This document shows positions 1-7,821 of a stretch of DNA of 64,000 nucleotides, piece after piece. This DNA is from a bacterium BMS3Abin02 (lineage in GTDB: Bacteria > Actinomycetota > Acidimicrobiia > Spongiisociales > UBA4744): positions 1 to 64,000 of the forward strand of contig BDSU01000026.1 in assembly GCA_002897675.1 (NCBI GenBank), in the 5' to 3' direction. Within the stretch, counting starts at the first letter, position 1. Each line of letters opens with the position of its first letter. Made by a program: the position numbers and the translations under genes. The notes beneath the pieces were generated by a model. That model did not search any database. It was not told where the DNA came from and worked only from the letters and a program-made list of their open reading frames with translations.

Positions 1-538
1 GACGGTTGTTCCGACCTCGAGCCCATTGATCTTGGGTAAGGCTCGTTGCTGCATCACATCGGGCGGCGGTTCTTGGCACACCCACTCCTGTGCCCAAGGT
101 TACCGGGCGAGTAGTACCGTCCTATCGAGAGGCCATCCACGATCACCGGCACGGACTGTCGTGGGTTTCTCCATCGCGCGTCCATCGCGCGAGACGGTGG
201 GATGGGACGGGAAATGGCGAGAAACGTTGAGAGGCGAAAACCCAATAGCCACAAGGGTTTCGGGCATTCCCCCAGGTCAGCGAAGCCACCGTTTTCGGGT
301 TCATAACCCGAAGGTCGCGGGTTCAAATCCCGCCCCCGCTACGAACGAGAGCTTTTCGCACGCCCCGGCGGCGCCACAATGAGTCCACCAGCGCCCATGG
401 GAGGAGCGGCGGTGGAGGCTCGCCGCTGTGGGTTTGATCGCGTCTGATCTGCACGCGATCGCGGTCAATCGTCGAGCGTGTCGCAGGATGCGGGTTCGCC
501 GGCAATCGGCGGCCACCTCTGAAGGTCACAGCCGCGGG
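1..538. other. No intact gene; tRNA fragment only
   Basis: Apart from the tRNA 3' fragment at 295-342 I see no supportable gene here. Short open frames exist on both strands, but none shows a recognisable domain or a convincing ribosome binding site. The stretch before the tRNA fragment reads like scrambled remnant DNA. Confidence 0.5.
295..342 (+). tRNA. 3' fragment of tRNA-Met(CAT), possible att site
   Basis: The anticodon arm is intact: stem TCGGG/CCCGA closes the loop TTCATAA (300-306), giving anticodon CAT. It is followed by an AGGTC variable loop, a perfect 5-bp T stem (GCGGG/CCCGC) around TTCAAAT, and the acceptor strand CCCCGCT-A. The D arm and the matching 5' acceptor strand are absent upstream, so this is a half tRNA and not a functional gene. 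Leftover 3' halves are typical of integrase attachment sites in tRNA genes (established knowledge). A related copy lies at 7660-7694. That an element integrated here is an inference. Confidence 0.7.
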
Positions 539-757
539 TCATCTGGGGGCCGGGAGCCGTTCGACGCGTTCTGGGGGTAGCGGTACGCGATCGCCGCGGA
601 TCCCAACGGCAGCGTGGCAGACCTCGACACCGATCGTTGAACCGGGCGGCACGGGTGCCCCGGACGAACGAGCGGTCATCACGAGTCCATACACCCCGAC
701 CCACTCGACGGTGACGCCTCGGGAAGCGGAGAAAGCGGGGACACGGATGATGACCAC
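539..757 (-). CDS. Small hypothetical protein
   Basis: A GTG-started frame of 72 residues lies just downstream of the glycosyltransferase on the same strand, about 60 bases after its stop. The protein is rich in Val, Gly and Arg and looks like beta-strand sequence, with no membrane segment and no motif I recognise. The upstream region has only a weak GGGA. It could be a small co-transcribed protein or a chance frame in GC-rich DNA. Confidence 0.3.
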   Translation of the reverse strand: MVIIRVPAFSASRGVTVEWVGVYGLVMTARSSGAPVPPGSTIGVEVCHAAVGIRGDRVPLPPERVERLPAPR

Positions 758-817
758 CGCGCGGTCCCACCGTGTCCGTTGTGACGGAGGCCGTTGCAGG
801 CGACCCGGAAGACCGTG

Positions 818-2089
818 TCAGGCTCCACCGGCGGGATGTCCGAGGAACCGTCCGATGGCGGCGGCTGCCTGCCCGGCGCCGTCCTCCGCGCCGATGCGTT
901 CACCGATCTCGGCGGCGCGGTGGCGGTACTGCGGAGAGAGAGCTCGGTCGAGCGCGTCCGCCAGCCGTTCATCGTCGAGGTGACGAGGCCGGATGGGTGG
1001 TGGGGCAACGCCGAGGCGGCGCATCTTCTCGGCCCAGAAGGGTTGGTCCGCGAAGTGGGGGATCACCACTTGGGGCCGCCCGGCCCGCAGCGCGGCGGCC
1101 GTCGTCCCCGCGCCCCCATGGTGGACGATCGCAGCGACCCGAGGGAACAGGCGCGCATGAGGCACCTCGTCGACGACGAGCACGTCGGAAGCGACGTCGT
1201 CGAGGCCGAGGCCGCCCCAGCCCCGCAGGAGGATCACCCGTTTCCCGACGCGGCGGACGCCGCCGATGAGCGCCCTGGCTGTCGCGGCGGGATCCTTCGT
1301 CGGGAGGCTGCCGAACCCGATGTACACCGGAGGCGGCCCGTCGGCGAGGAAGGCCTCGACCGGAGGCAGGAGCTTCTCGGTGGCATCGAGGAACCAGAGC
1401 CCGGTGAGCACATGCCACGGTGGCCAGTCGTCCGGCCGCCGGAACACGGACGGACTGATGCCGTAGAAGAAAGGGAATCGCTCATCCGCATAGATGGTGC
1501 CGTAGGGACCGGACCGGGGGAACGGATCCGACCCGATCACCTTCCGGATCCCGGCGGCGACGGCGCCTCGAACGGCGACCCAGTGGAGCAGCTCGTCGAC
1601 GTGGTGGGTCGCCAGGTTGAAAGCGCCGCCGAAGCGGCTCCAGGTCTGGGGCACGGTGAGGCTCGGGTAGGCGCGCGAACGGGTGATCGGCTGGAGCGGG
1701 ACGGCCAGTCGCGGGATGCCGCGAGCGTCGGCGAGCGGGTAGGCCATGATCGTCAACGTGCCGAAGGCGACAGCGTCGGTGTCCTCCAGTGCCTCCCAGA
1801 TGTTCCCCAGCAGCCGGCCGTAGACAGCTTCGACGACACGCCGGTGCCGTCGGAGGAAGTTGACGATGTTGCGTCCCGACCGCATCGACCGGATGCCGGT
1901 CTCCTCGATGAATCGGAGCGGGTCACCGCCCATCGGCGCGAACTCGAGGCCCTCTTTCTGCACCAACGAGCGGAACGTTTCGAGAGCAACGATGCGTGCC
2001 GTGAAGCCGGCCGACTGTAGGCCTCGTCCGAGGGCAACGAGGGGCTGTACGTCGCCCCGGGACCCGGCGGCGATCAGGGTGACATGCAT
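818..2089 (-). CDS. GT1-family glycosyltransferase (UDP-glycosyl/sterol type)
   Basis: Predicted to transfer a sugar from an NDP-sugar to a lipid or small-molecule acceptor in the cytosol. The 423-residue protein opens with the GT-B N-terminal motif GSRGDVQP near residue 8. It carries the C-terminal donor-binding signature HHGGAGTT near residue 325, followed by the P-x-x-x-DQ-like HFADQPFWA, as in MGT and sterol 3-beta-glucosyltransferase families. I chose the ATG at 2089 because GGGAGG sits 8 bases upstream; a longer frame has no such site. It stands alone: downstream is only a small doubtful frame and upstream is an IS1380 remnant. The acceptor cannot be told from sequence. Confidence 0.85.
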   Translation of the reverse strand: MHVTLIAAGSRGDVQPLVALGRGLQSAGFTARIVALETFRSLVQKEGLEFAPMGGDPLRFIEETGIRSMRSGRNIVNFLRRHRRVVEAVYGRLLGNIWEALEDTDAVAFGTLTIMAYPLADARGIPRLAVPLQPITRSRAYPSLTVPQTWSRFGGAFNLATHHVDELLHWVAVRGAVAAGIRKVIGSDPFPRSGPYGTIYADERFPFFYGISPSVFRRPDDWPPWHVLTGLWFLDATEKLLPPVEAFLADGPPPVYIGFGSLPTKDPAATARALIGGVRRVGKRVILLRGWGGLGLDDVASDVLVVDEVPHARLFPRVAAIVHHGGAGTTAAALRAGRPQVVIPHFADQPFWAEKMRRLGVAPPPIRPRHLDDERLADALDRALSPQYRHRAAEIGERIGAEDGAGQAAAAIGRFLGHPAGGA

Positions 2090-2159
2090 GCCACTGTCCT
2101 CCCATGGTTTCCTCACCCGAGACCACGATGGTACTCCTGCGACGCGGAGTCCATGCCTC

Positions 2160-2790
2160 CCTCGAGGACATGGGATACCGGATTGCCGATCGGTGGCGGC
2201 GGATGATCACTTGGGTGCGGTCGGGCCACCCCGTCAGGTCCACAAGGTCGGTGACTTCACACACGGCTGCGGTCGGGCCACCGTCGGTGGGTTCAGCCTC
2301 AATGCCGTCCTGGTCGATAGCGGTCTCTCACCGTGTCGGGTCCTCGTTCGCTACCTTGATCGCCGCCGATATCGTCGTCTGGGTGCGGGCAACGACCTGA
2401 AACCCGATATTGCGTCTGCACAACCCGTTGGTGAACGCTTTGGTGCCGCCCGCCGAATCGGAACGCACCACGACGTCACGGTTGACGCCGGCGGCGGCGT
2501 CGCCGGGCTGGTGCCCGGCCGTCACATCGGGAGGGAGTGGGTGATGGCGTCATCGACGACGGTGAGGAGATCCACCATGTCGTTCGCAGCCGCGTTCCCC
2601 ACACGCCCCATCTCCGACAGGGAGCCGCCGGTGGCATCCGCGAAACAGAACAACCGGTGGAACCCGAATCCGCCCTTGTAATTCGGAGCCGTGCCGGCCT
2701 TGCTCTCGGAAACTGACGTCTTCTCAACCTCAGTATCCCTTACCAGGAGGGCGTTTTCGCGCACCCCCAACACCAAACCCGCCACACCCG
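2160..2790 (-). pseudogene. IS1380-family transposase remnant, frameshifted
   Basis: Three consecutive minus-strand pieces read as the middle of an IS1380 transposase. The first (about 2785-2522) has the KGGFGFHRLFCFAD and VGNAAANDMVDLL type segments. The second (2525-2328) has RSDSAGGTKAFTNGL, matching the conserved DSAG core. The third (about 2264-2165) has the EVTDLVDLTGWP segment. They lie in different frames, so at least two frameshifts separate them, and both protein ends are missing. No terminal repeats were found. The element is dead. It ends about 20 bases before the start of the alpha/beta hydrolase gene, so it may mark an old rearrangement edge. Confidence 0.75.
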
Positions 2791-2807
2791 ATCAGCTATC
2801 GGGGCTA

Positions 2808-3602
2808 ATGTCGTCTACCGTGTCGAAACCGTTGCCTACGTCGCTATTGACCGTTGCCGGCTGCCGGCTGGATTATCGTGTCATGAACGAGTCCGGCCTG
2901 CGGCCGACGGTCGTGTTCCTGCACGACGGGCTCGGCAGTATCGAGCTGTGGCGTACATTTCCCGACGACGTCGTGAAGGCAACCGACCATCGCGGCCTCG
3001 TCTACAGCCGGTATGGGCATGGCTGGTCCGACCCGGCCACCGAACCACGGCCGATCGACTTCGTCGAACGCGAGGCGCTCGTTGTCTTGCCGTCGGTGCT
3101 CGAGCAACTCGACGCTTGTGTCCCGGTGCTCATCGGGCACTCAGACGGCGGGTCGATCTCGCTCGTATACGCCGCCCACCATCCGGTCGCGGCGCTGGTC
3201 CTGCTGGCCCCTCATGTCTTCGTCGAGGCCGTCGGCCTCGACACGATCGCGACCCTGGGGCAACAGTTCGCCGATGGTGAATTGGCCGGGAAGATGGCGA
3301 AGTACCACCGTGACCCGGTCGCCACGTTCCGGGCATGGAATGACGTCTGGCTCGACCGACGCTTCGCCAGTTGGAACATCGAGTACCTGCTCAACCGGAT
3401 CGAGTGTCCTGTGCTTCTGATACAGGGCAGGGATGACGAGTATGGGACGATGGCCCAGATCGACGCCATCGAGCGGCAGATCGCCGGGCCGGTGGAGCGC
3501 GTGGAGCTGAACGAATGCGGCCACGCACCGCACCTGTCCCAGCCGGCATTGACACTCGAGGCCACAGTCGATTTCGTTCGCAACGCCTGCGGAAGAGCGT
3601 GA
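2808..3602 (+). CDS. Alpha/beta-hydrolase
   Basis: Cytosolic serine hydrolase of the alpha/beta fold, 264 residues. Visible elements are the oxyanion region LHDGLGS (about 38-44), the nucleophile elbow GHSDGG with Ser112, a late acid in GRDDEYG, and the catalytic His in the NECGHAPH segment. The product overlaps the next gene as TGATG, so the two are translationally coupled. With the downstream thioesterase and aryl-CoA ligase this suggests turnover of an aromatic or acyl ester or thioester, though the substrate is not shown. The ATG at 2808 follows a weak GGGG; the ATG at 2883 is an alternative that would cut the N-terminus. Confidence 0.8.
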   Translation: MSSTVSKPLPTSLLTVAGCRLDYRVMNESGLRPTVVFLHDGLGSIELWRTFPDDVVKATDHRGLVYSRYGHGWSDPATEPRPIDFVEREALVVLPSVLEQLDACVPVLIGHSDGGSISLVYAAHHPVAALVLLAPHVFVEAVGLDTIATLGQQFADGELAGKMAKYHRDPVATFRAWNDVWLDRRFASWNIEYLLNRIECPVLLIQGRDDEYGTMAQIDAIERQIAGPVERVELNECGHAPHLSQPALTLEATVDFVRNACGRA

Positions 3603-3994
3603 TGGGTGCATCGACGACGATTCAACGGCGGCTCGAGTGGATCGATACGGATGCCGCGGGCATATGGCACTACTCCACGGTCATCCGATACGCCGAGGCC
3701 GCCGAGGCCATCCTCCACCGTGAGCTGGGTATCGTCGAGTTCACGTTCGGAGCGCTGCCCCGGGTCCACGTGGAGTTCGACTTCGTGCGCCCGGTCTTCT
3801 TCGATGAGGTCGTCTGTATCACGCTGACAGTGGGCGAGGTCGGGGACAGCTCGTTGACCTATCACGTCGAACTGTCCGTGGATGGGCAGCAGGTGACAAC
3901 CGGCAAGGTCGTCGCGGTCCTCATAGATCGACAGACCGAGCAGGCAACAACGTGGCCAGAAGATATCCGCGCCAAGCTGGCGGGTACGTGGTAA
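3602..3994 (+). CDS. Acyl-CoA thioesterase, hotdog (4HBT/YbgC-like)
   Basis: A 130-residue single-hotdog protein. The N-terminal signature DTDAAGIWHYSTVIRY matches the 4-hydroxybenzoyl-CoA thioesterase/YbgC pattern, in which the Asp activates water to hydrolyse an acyl-CoA. The start codon overlaps the hydrolase stop (TGATG), and the ligase follows 160 bases later. The pairing of a CoA ligase and a CoA thioesterase in one cluster is common in aromatic-acid pathways, where the thioesterase releases stalled CoA. Its exact substrate is inferred from context only. Confidence 0.8.
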   Translation: MGASTTIQRRLEWIDTDAAGIWHYSTVIRYAEAAEAILHRELGIVEFTFGALPRVHVEFDFVRPVFFDEVVCITLTVGEVGDSSLTYHVELSVDGQQVTTGKVVAVLIDRQTEQATTWPEDIRAKLAGTW

Positions 3995-4155
3995 CAGCCC
4001 GTCTGGCGATGTCTCCCGGCGCTCTTGCATGGTTCGGTGTGGTCCGGAGGGATCCATGAGAGTCCTCTCTCGCCCGACCCCGACGGCCGACCTTCCGGAT
4101 GGGTACGATGGCATCCACGAATTGTGCGGGCCGGGCAGATGGAGGGAGTGTGATC

Positions 4156-5721
4156 GTGAAGGACCACACCGTGACCGTGACTCCGGAACTCACCCTATCG
4201 TCGACGTTCAACGTCGCTGTCCCCTTCGTCGATCGGCACCTGGAGGAGGGACGCGCCGACAAGCTCGCCATCAGGACGAACCGCGGGGCCGAGGTCACTT
4301 ACGGGGAGCTGGCGGAGCGGGTGAACCGGGCAGGGAATGCACTGCTCGGCCTGGGCCTGGCTCGCGGGGACCGCGTCCTGATGGTGGTGAAGGACGACCC
4401 TGCCTTCTTTTATGTCTTTTGGGGCGCCATCAAAGCCGGGCTCGTCCCCGTCCCATTCAATACGTTGCTGCGGGCCAAAGGCTACGAGTTCGTCATCGCC
4501 GACTCGCAGGCGGCTGCAGTCATCTGGTCTCCTGAGTACGACGAGGCGGTGGTTCCGGCCCTCGACGTCGTCACTCCCGGCCCTCCCCACCGGATCCGCA
4601 CCGAAGGGGAGGGCACGACGCTGCGATCCCTTCTGGAGGCGGCTTCCCCCGACCTCGAGCCTGTCGCCACGTCTCCCCTCGATGACTGCTTCTGGCTGTA
4701 CTCCTCAGGGTCGACCGGTAACCCGAAGGGTGCGATCCACCGTCACCGGGACATGGTGGTCACGTCACAGCACTATGGCGTGGAGATCCTCGGCGCCCGG
4801 GAGGACGACGTGTTCTTCTCCGCCGCGAAACTGTTCTTCGCCTACGGCTTGGGCAACGCTATGACCTTCCCCCTGTGGGTGGGTGGCACCGCCGTCCTCT
4901 TCGACGGCCGCCCCACCGCCGAATCGACATTCGATGTGATCGGTCGATTCCGGCCCACGCTCTACTTCGGGGTTCCGACCCTGTACGCGGCGCAGCTCGC
5001 CGCCTATGACACCCTGACGCCCGATACCTCGTCGGTACGGCGGTGCGTCTCCGCCGGGGAAGCGCTTCCACCGGACATCCTCCGGAGGTGGAAAGAGCGT
5101 ACCGGGCTCGACATCCTCGACGGTATCGGGTCGACGGAGTTGCTGCACATCTTCATCTCCAACCGGCCCGGGGACATTCGGCCCGGCTCCACCGGCAAGT
5201 CCGTCCCGAGCTACACGGCCCGGATCGTCGATGACGACGGCAACGACGTACCGGCCGGTACGGCAGGGCGTCTTCTCGATCGCGGCCATTCTGCCGCCAG
5301 GGCATACTGGAACGACCCGGAGAAGACCGCGGCGACGATGTTCGGCGACGACTGGCTCGATACCGGCGACACCTACTTGTGCGACGAGGACGGCTACTTC
5401 TACTACCAGGGTCGTAGCGACGACATGCTGAAGGTAGGCGGGATCTGGGTCTCACCGTTCGAGATCGAGGCGAAGCTCATGGAGCATCCCCTCGTTCTCG
5501 AGGCGGCCGTCGTGGGCCGCCGAGACGACGCCGGCCTGGTGAAACCGGCCGCATCCGTTGTCCTCATCGACCCCAATGGCGCCGGTGAGGAGTTGGCGGC
5601 GGAGCTGCGAGCCCTGTGCCGGGAGGGCCTTGCCCCCTACAAGTACCCCCGCTGGATCGAGTTCGTCGGCGACCTGCCGAAGACCGCGACCGGCAAGATC
5701 CAGCGGTTCAAGCTGCGTTAG
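4156..5721 (+). CDS. Benzoate-CoA ligase-family AMP-forming ligase
   Basis: Activates an aromatic (benzoate-like) acid to its CoA thioester via an acyl-AMP. The 521-residue protein has the adenylate-forming core motifs in order: P-loop SSGSTGNPKGAIH, the STELLH segment, the TGD motif, the hinge GRSDDMLKVGGIWVSP and the C-terminal catalytic lysine in PKTATGKIQR. The KVGGIWVSPFEIE stretch is characteristic of benzoate-CoA ligases. I chose the GTG at 4156, 9 bases after GGAGGG; an upstream GTG at 4150 is too close to that site. It closes a three-gene aromatic-acid operon with the hydrolase and thioesterase. No ring-reducing or ring-cleaving genes are in view. Confidence 0.85.
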   Translation: MKDHTVTVTPELTLSSTFNVAVPFVDRHLEEGRADKLAIRTNRGAEVTYGELAERVNRAGNALLGLGLARGDRVLMVVKDDPAFFYVFWGAIKAGLVPVPFNTLLRAKGYEFVIADSQAAAVIWSPEYDEAVVPALDVVTPGPPHRIRTEGEGTTLRSLLEAASPDLEPVATSPLDDCFWLYSSGSTGNPKGAIHRHRDMVVTSQHYGVEILGAREDDVFFSAAKLFFAYGLGNAMTFPLWVGGTAVLFDGRPTAESTFDVIGRFRPTLYFGVPTLYAAQLAAYDTLTPDTSSVRRCVSAGEALPPDILRRWKERTGLDILDGIGSTELLHIFISNRPGDIRPGSTGKSVPSYTARIVDDDGNDVPAGTAGRLLDRGHSAARAYWNDPEKTAATMFGDDWLDTGDTYLCDEDGYFYYQGRSDDMLKVGGIWVSPFEIEAKLMEHPLVLEAAVVGRRDDAGLVKPAASVVLIDPNGAGEELAAELRALCREGLAPYKYPRWIEFVGDLPKTATGKIQRFKLR

Positions 5722-5777
5722 CCCAAGCACCGTTCAGTTGGGGCTACAGCGTGTGTATTGGGGATGCCACGTCCAGG

Positions 5778-6240
5778 ATGGAGAAAGGCGACGTCGCTGA
5801 GAAGTGGGGTCGGCGGTGGGTCACCATCGACACCTCGCGTGTTGCGCTCGCTCTTGCTCGAACTCGCCTGATGTCGGCGCGCTTCCCCTACTCCCTCCTC
5901 TCCGACTCCGCCGAGGCCCGCCTCACGGAGTCGGAGCTGAGCCGTGTGCCTCTTTCGGACGGCCCGGTCGGCCACGATGTAGAGATGGGCTTGGTCTACC
6001 AGCGGGTTCCACACATTACGCTGAAGTCGATCGCCAACAACCCCGGCATCCGCGAGGGCATGACCCGGGAGGAGATCGACGAGGTAATCCGCCGTCATTC
6101 CGATCAGGAGCTGTTGTACGACCGGCCGTACGAGGACAAGAAACGGGTCAGGGTTACCGGCCGGTTCACGGTCGAAAGCCTTTCTCCGCATCGGGTACTC
6201 GACCCCGACGAGGAACGGCCGGCCACCGAAGTCGCCGCCG
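5778..6240 (+). pseudogene. DNA methyltransferase (type III Mod-like) internal fragment
   Basis: The frame begins inside a conserved block. DVAEKWGRRWVTIDTSR and ALALARTRLMSARFPY are typical of site-specific DNA methyltransferases just after their SAM-binding GSGTT motif. Further along are YQRVPHITLKSIANNPGI and GRFTVESLSPHRV. The catalytic and SAM motifs that should precede are gone, and the frame leaves homology near 6235, where it meets the tcmP fragment on the other strand. This is a truncated C-terminal-half remnant of a restriction-modification enzyme and is not expected to be functional. Confidence 0.75.
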
Positions 6241-6445
6241 GGATCGATTCCAACGCCGAGGGCTTCGTTCCTACCTCCTCGCCCTTGCTGTAGACGCCAG
6301 GCCCCGCGTACCTCTCGAAGACCGATAGGCGGGGAGATGTGTGGAGCATGATTGCGTACCAGACATCGAAGTACTTGCTCAGGACGCGGTGTTTCGCCTC
6401 CGTGTGCGGATCCCGTTCCAAGATCGTTGATTCGGGGACAGCCAT
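6240..6445 (-). pseudogene. TcmP (three-Cys-motif partner) N-terminal fragment
   Basis: The first 65 or so residues match TcmP: DPHTEAKHRVLSKYFDVWY, then RLSVFERYAGPGVYSKGE and the KPSAL stretch. The rest of the protein (normally over 250 residues) is missing, and the reading runs into antisense of the methyltransferase fragment. Its ATG overlaps the stop of a preceding 20-residue tail (WWHPARGFMDEADLFAGVI) as TGATG, so it was once second in an operon. TcmP proteins often sit near phage-type three-Cys-motif and defence genes (established knowledge). The fragment is inactive. Confidence 0.7.
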
Positions 6446-6521
6446 CAGATCACGCCGGCGAAGAGGTCCGCTTCATCCATGAACCCTCGCGCAGGGTGCC
6501 ACCAGGCAGGCGTGTCGGCTG

Positions 6522-6853
6522 TCAGCGTGTGGGCGGGCGCTGCAGCACGGGCCGGACCGGTTCGTCGGTCGCGGTGTCGACGGTTGGGCCGGCAGGGGCG
6601 CGTTCCAATGATGTGAGCAGTTCGAGGACTGCAGAGGTTTCGAAGATGCGGTACCGGTGTTTGCCGATGTCTCGTTGTGTCAGGATTCCCGCGTCGACGA
6701 GGCGGTTGATGGCTGCTCCGGTGGCGACGTCGGAGCGGCCGATGAGCCCGGCGGCTGATTTCACGGTGAGGAGGGGGACTCCGGGGAGAACGTCGACGAG
6801 TAGGTCCAGAGCCGATCCCCTTCGGACGGTGCCGAGGTTCGACCGCCACTGGT
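6522..6853 (-). pseudogene. Fic-family protein C-terminal fragment
   Basis: About 110 residues remain: a linker, then a winged-helix tail with LLTVKSAAGLIGRSDVA, GAAINRLVDAGIL and HRYRIFETSAVLELLTSLER. This is the C-terminal HTH typical of large bacterial Fic/DOC proteins. The catalytic HxFx(D/E)GNGR motif is absent because the gene is cut near 6850, exactly where the AbiEii-like frame starts on the other strand. The stop codon is in place. It is a non-catalytic remnant. Confidence 0.7.
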
Positions 6854-7508
6854 GGACCAGCTCGTGTTCCGAGGGGGCACCTGTTTGCACAAGCTCCATG
6901 CACCTGAACCACTCCGCTACAGCGAGGACCTCGACTACATCCGCAGCACCGGCGGCGGGATCCGAGAACTCACCCGGGCGGTCAGCCAGATCGGGGACCG
7001 GCTCGGCATGGAGGTGCGGACGAGGATCACCGAGCACCCCAAGATGTTCCTGCGCGCCCCCTACGAGACGGGTGGAGGCCAGATGAGGGTCAAGATTGAG
7101 GTCAACACGTTCGAGCGTTCGCCGGCCAGCCCACCCATCAGGATCCCGTTCCACGTCGAGTCCTCCTGGTTCGGCGGCAGTGCCGATGTGCTCACGTTCA
7201 CGCTCGATGAGGTAGCGGCCACGAAGATCCGAGCCTTGTTCCAGCAATCGAAGGGGCGCGATCTGTTTGATCTTTCGCTGGCCCTCACCCAGCTCGGCGC
7301 AACACCGTCCTCGATTGTCGAGGCCTTCGCCCCGTACCGCCCCGATGGGTACACCGGGCGCCGTGCCGAGCTGAACCTGCGCGAGAAACTGAAGCGATCG
7401 GCGTTCCGCGAAGACATCCGTGCGCTGGTGACGGCCTGGCCGGAGGGATACGACATCGACGCCGCGGCCGAGTTCGTTATCGCCGATGTGCTCGCCCTCG
7501 TCGAGTAG
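6852..7508 (+). pseudogene. AbiEii/AbiGii-type nucleotidyltransferase toxin, N-terminally truncated
   Basis: The 218-residue frame starts directly at the conserved core LVFRGGTCLHKLH, followed by PLRYSEDLDYIR with the metal-binding acidic residues. It then shows LTFTLDEVAATKIRALFQQ and GRDLFDLSLAL typical of AbiEii nucleotidyltransferases. Full family members normally have about 50-60 residues before this core, and these are missing. The junction with the Fic fragment lies at about 6850. A GTG at 6852 could still allow translation, so residual activity cannot be excluded. No AbiEi-type antitoxin is adjacent, which fits decay. Confidence 0.75.
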
Positions 7509-7659
7509 GTGGGCACCGATTCTTCTAGCGGATGGGGCGTCACGAGGGGTAATCCATGGGTACCAGCCATCACGCCGATTCCGCGAAACCCCAGGTAGCA
7601 GGCACTATTGAGCAACAACGAGAACTGGTGAGAGACCTGGGCAAGCAACTCGTAGCTCG

Positions 7660-7694
7660 AAGGTCGGATGTGCGAATCCTCCCGCCGCTACGAA
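7660..7694 (+). repeat. Degenerate tRNA 3'-end repeat, partner of 311-345
   Basis: This 35-base segment matches 27 of 35 bases of 311-345, including AAGGTCG at the start and CGCTACGAA at the end. It shows a T loop (TGCGAAT) with 4 of 5 T-stem pairs, then CGCCGCT-A. No clean anticodon arm precedes it. Two such ends about 7.35 kb apart could be the left and right ends of an integrated island, or leftovers of separate events. No integrase gene lies between them. Confidence 0.5.
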
Positions 7695-7821
7695 GAGCCT
7701 CACATAGCCTCCCGGTGCCGAGTGTCACACACCACGTCCGTCAACGCAGCTTTTCGGGTCCGTCGTCGGTAGGATTTTCCCGTGGAGGTAGTCGGGTCGG
7801 GCACCGGGACGAGGTGGCGGG

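Noticed and set aside
32-340. A complete tRNA gene at the left edge
   Set aside because: Only the anticodon arm, T arm and acceptor 3' strand are present; the D arm and 5' acceptor strand are missing.
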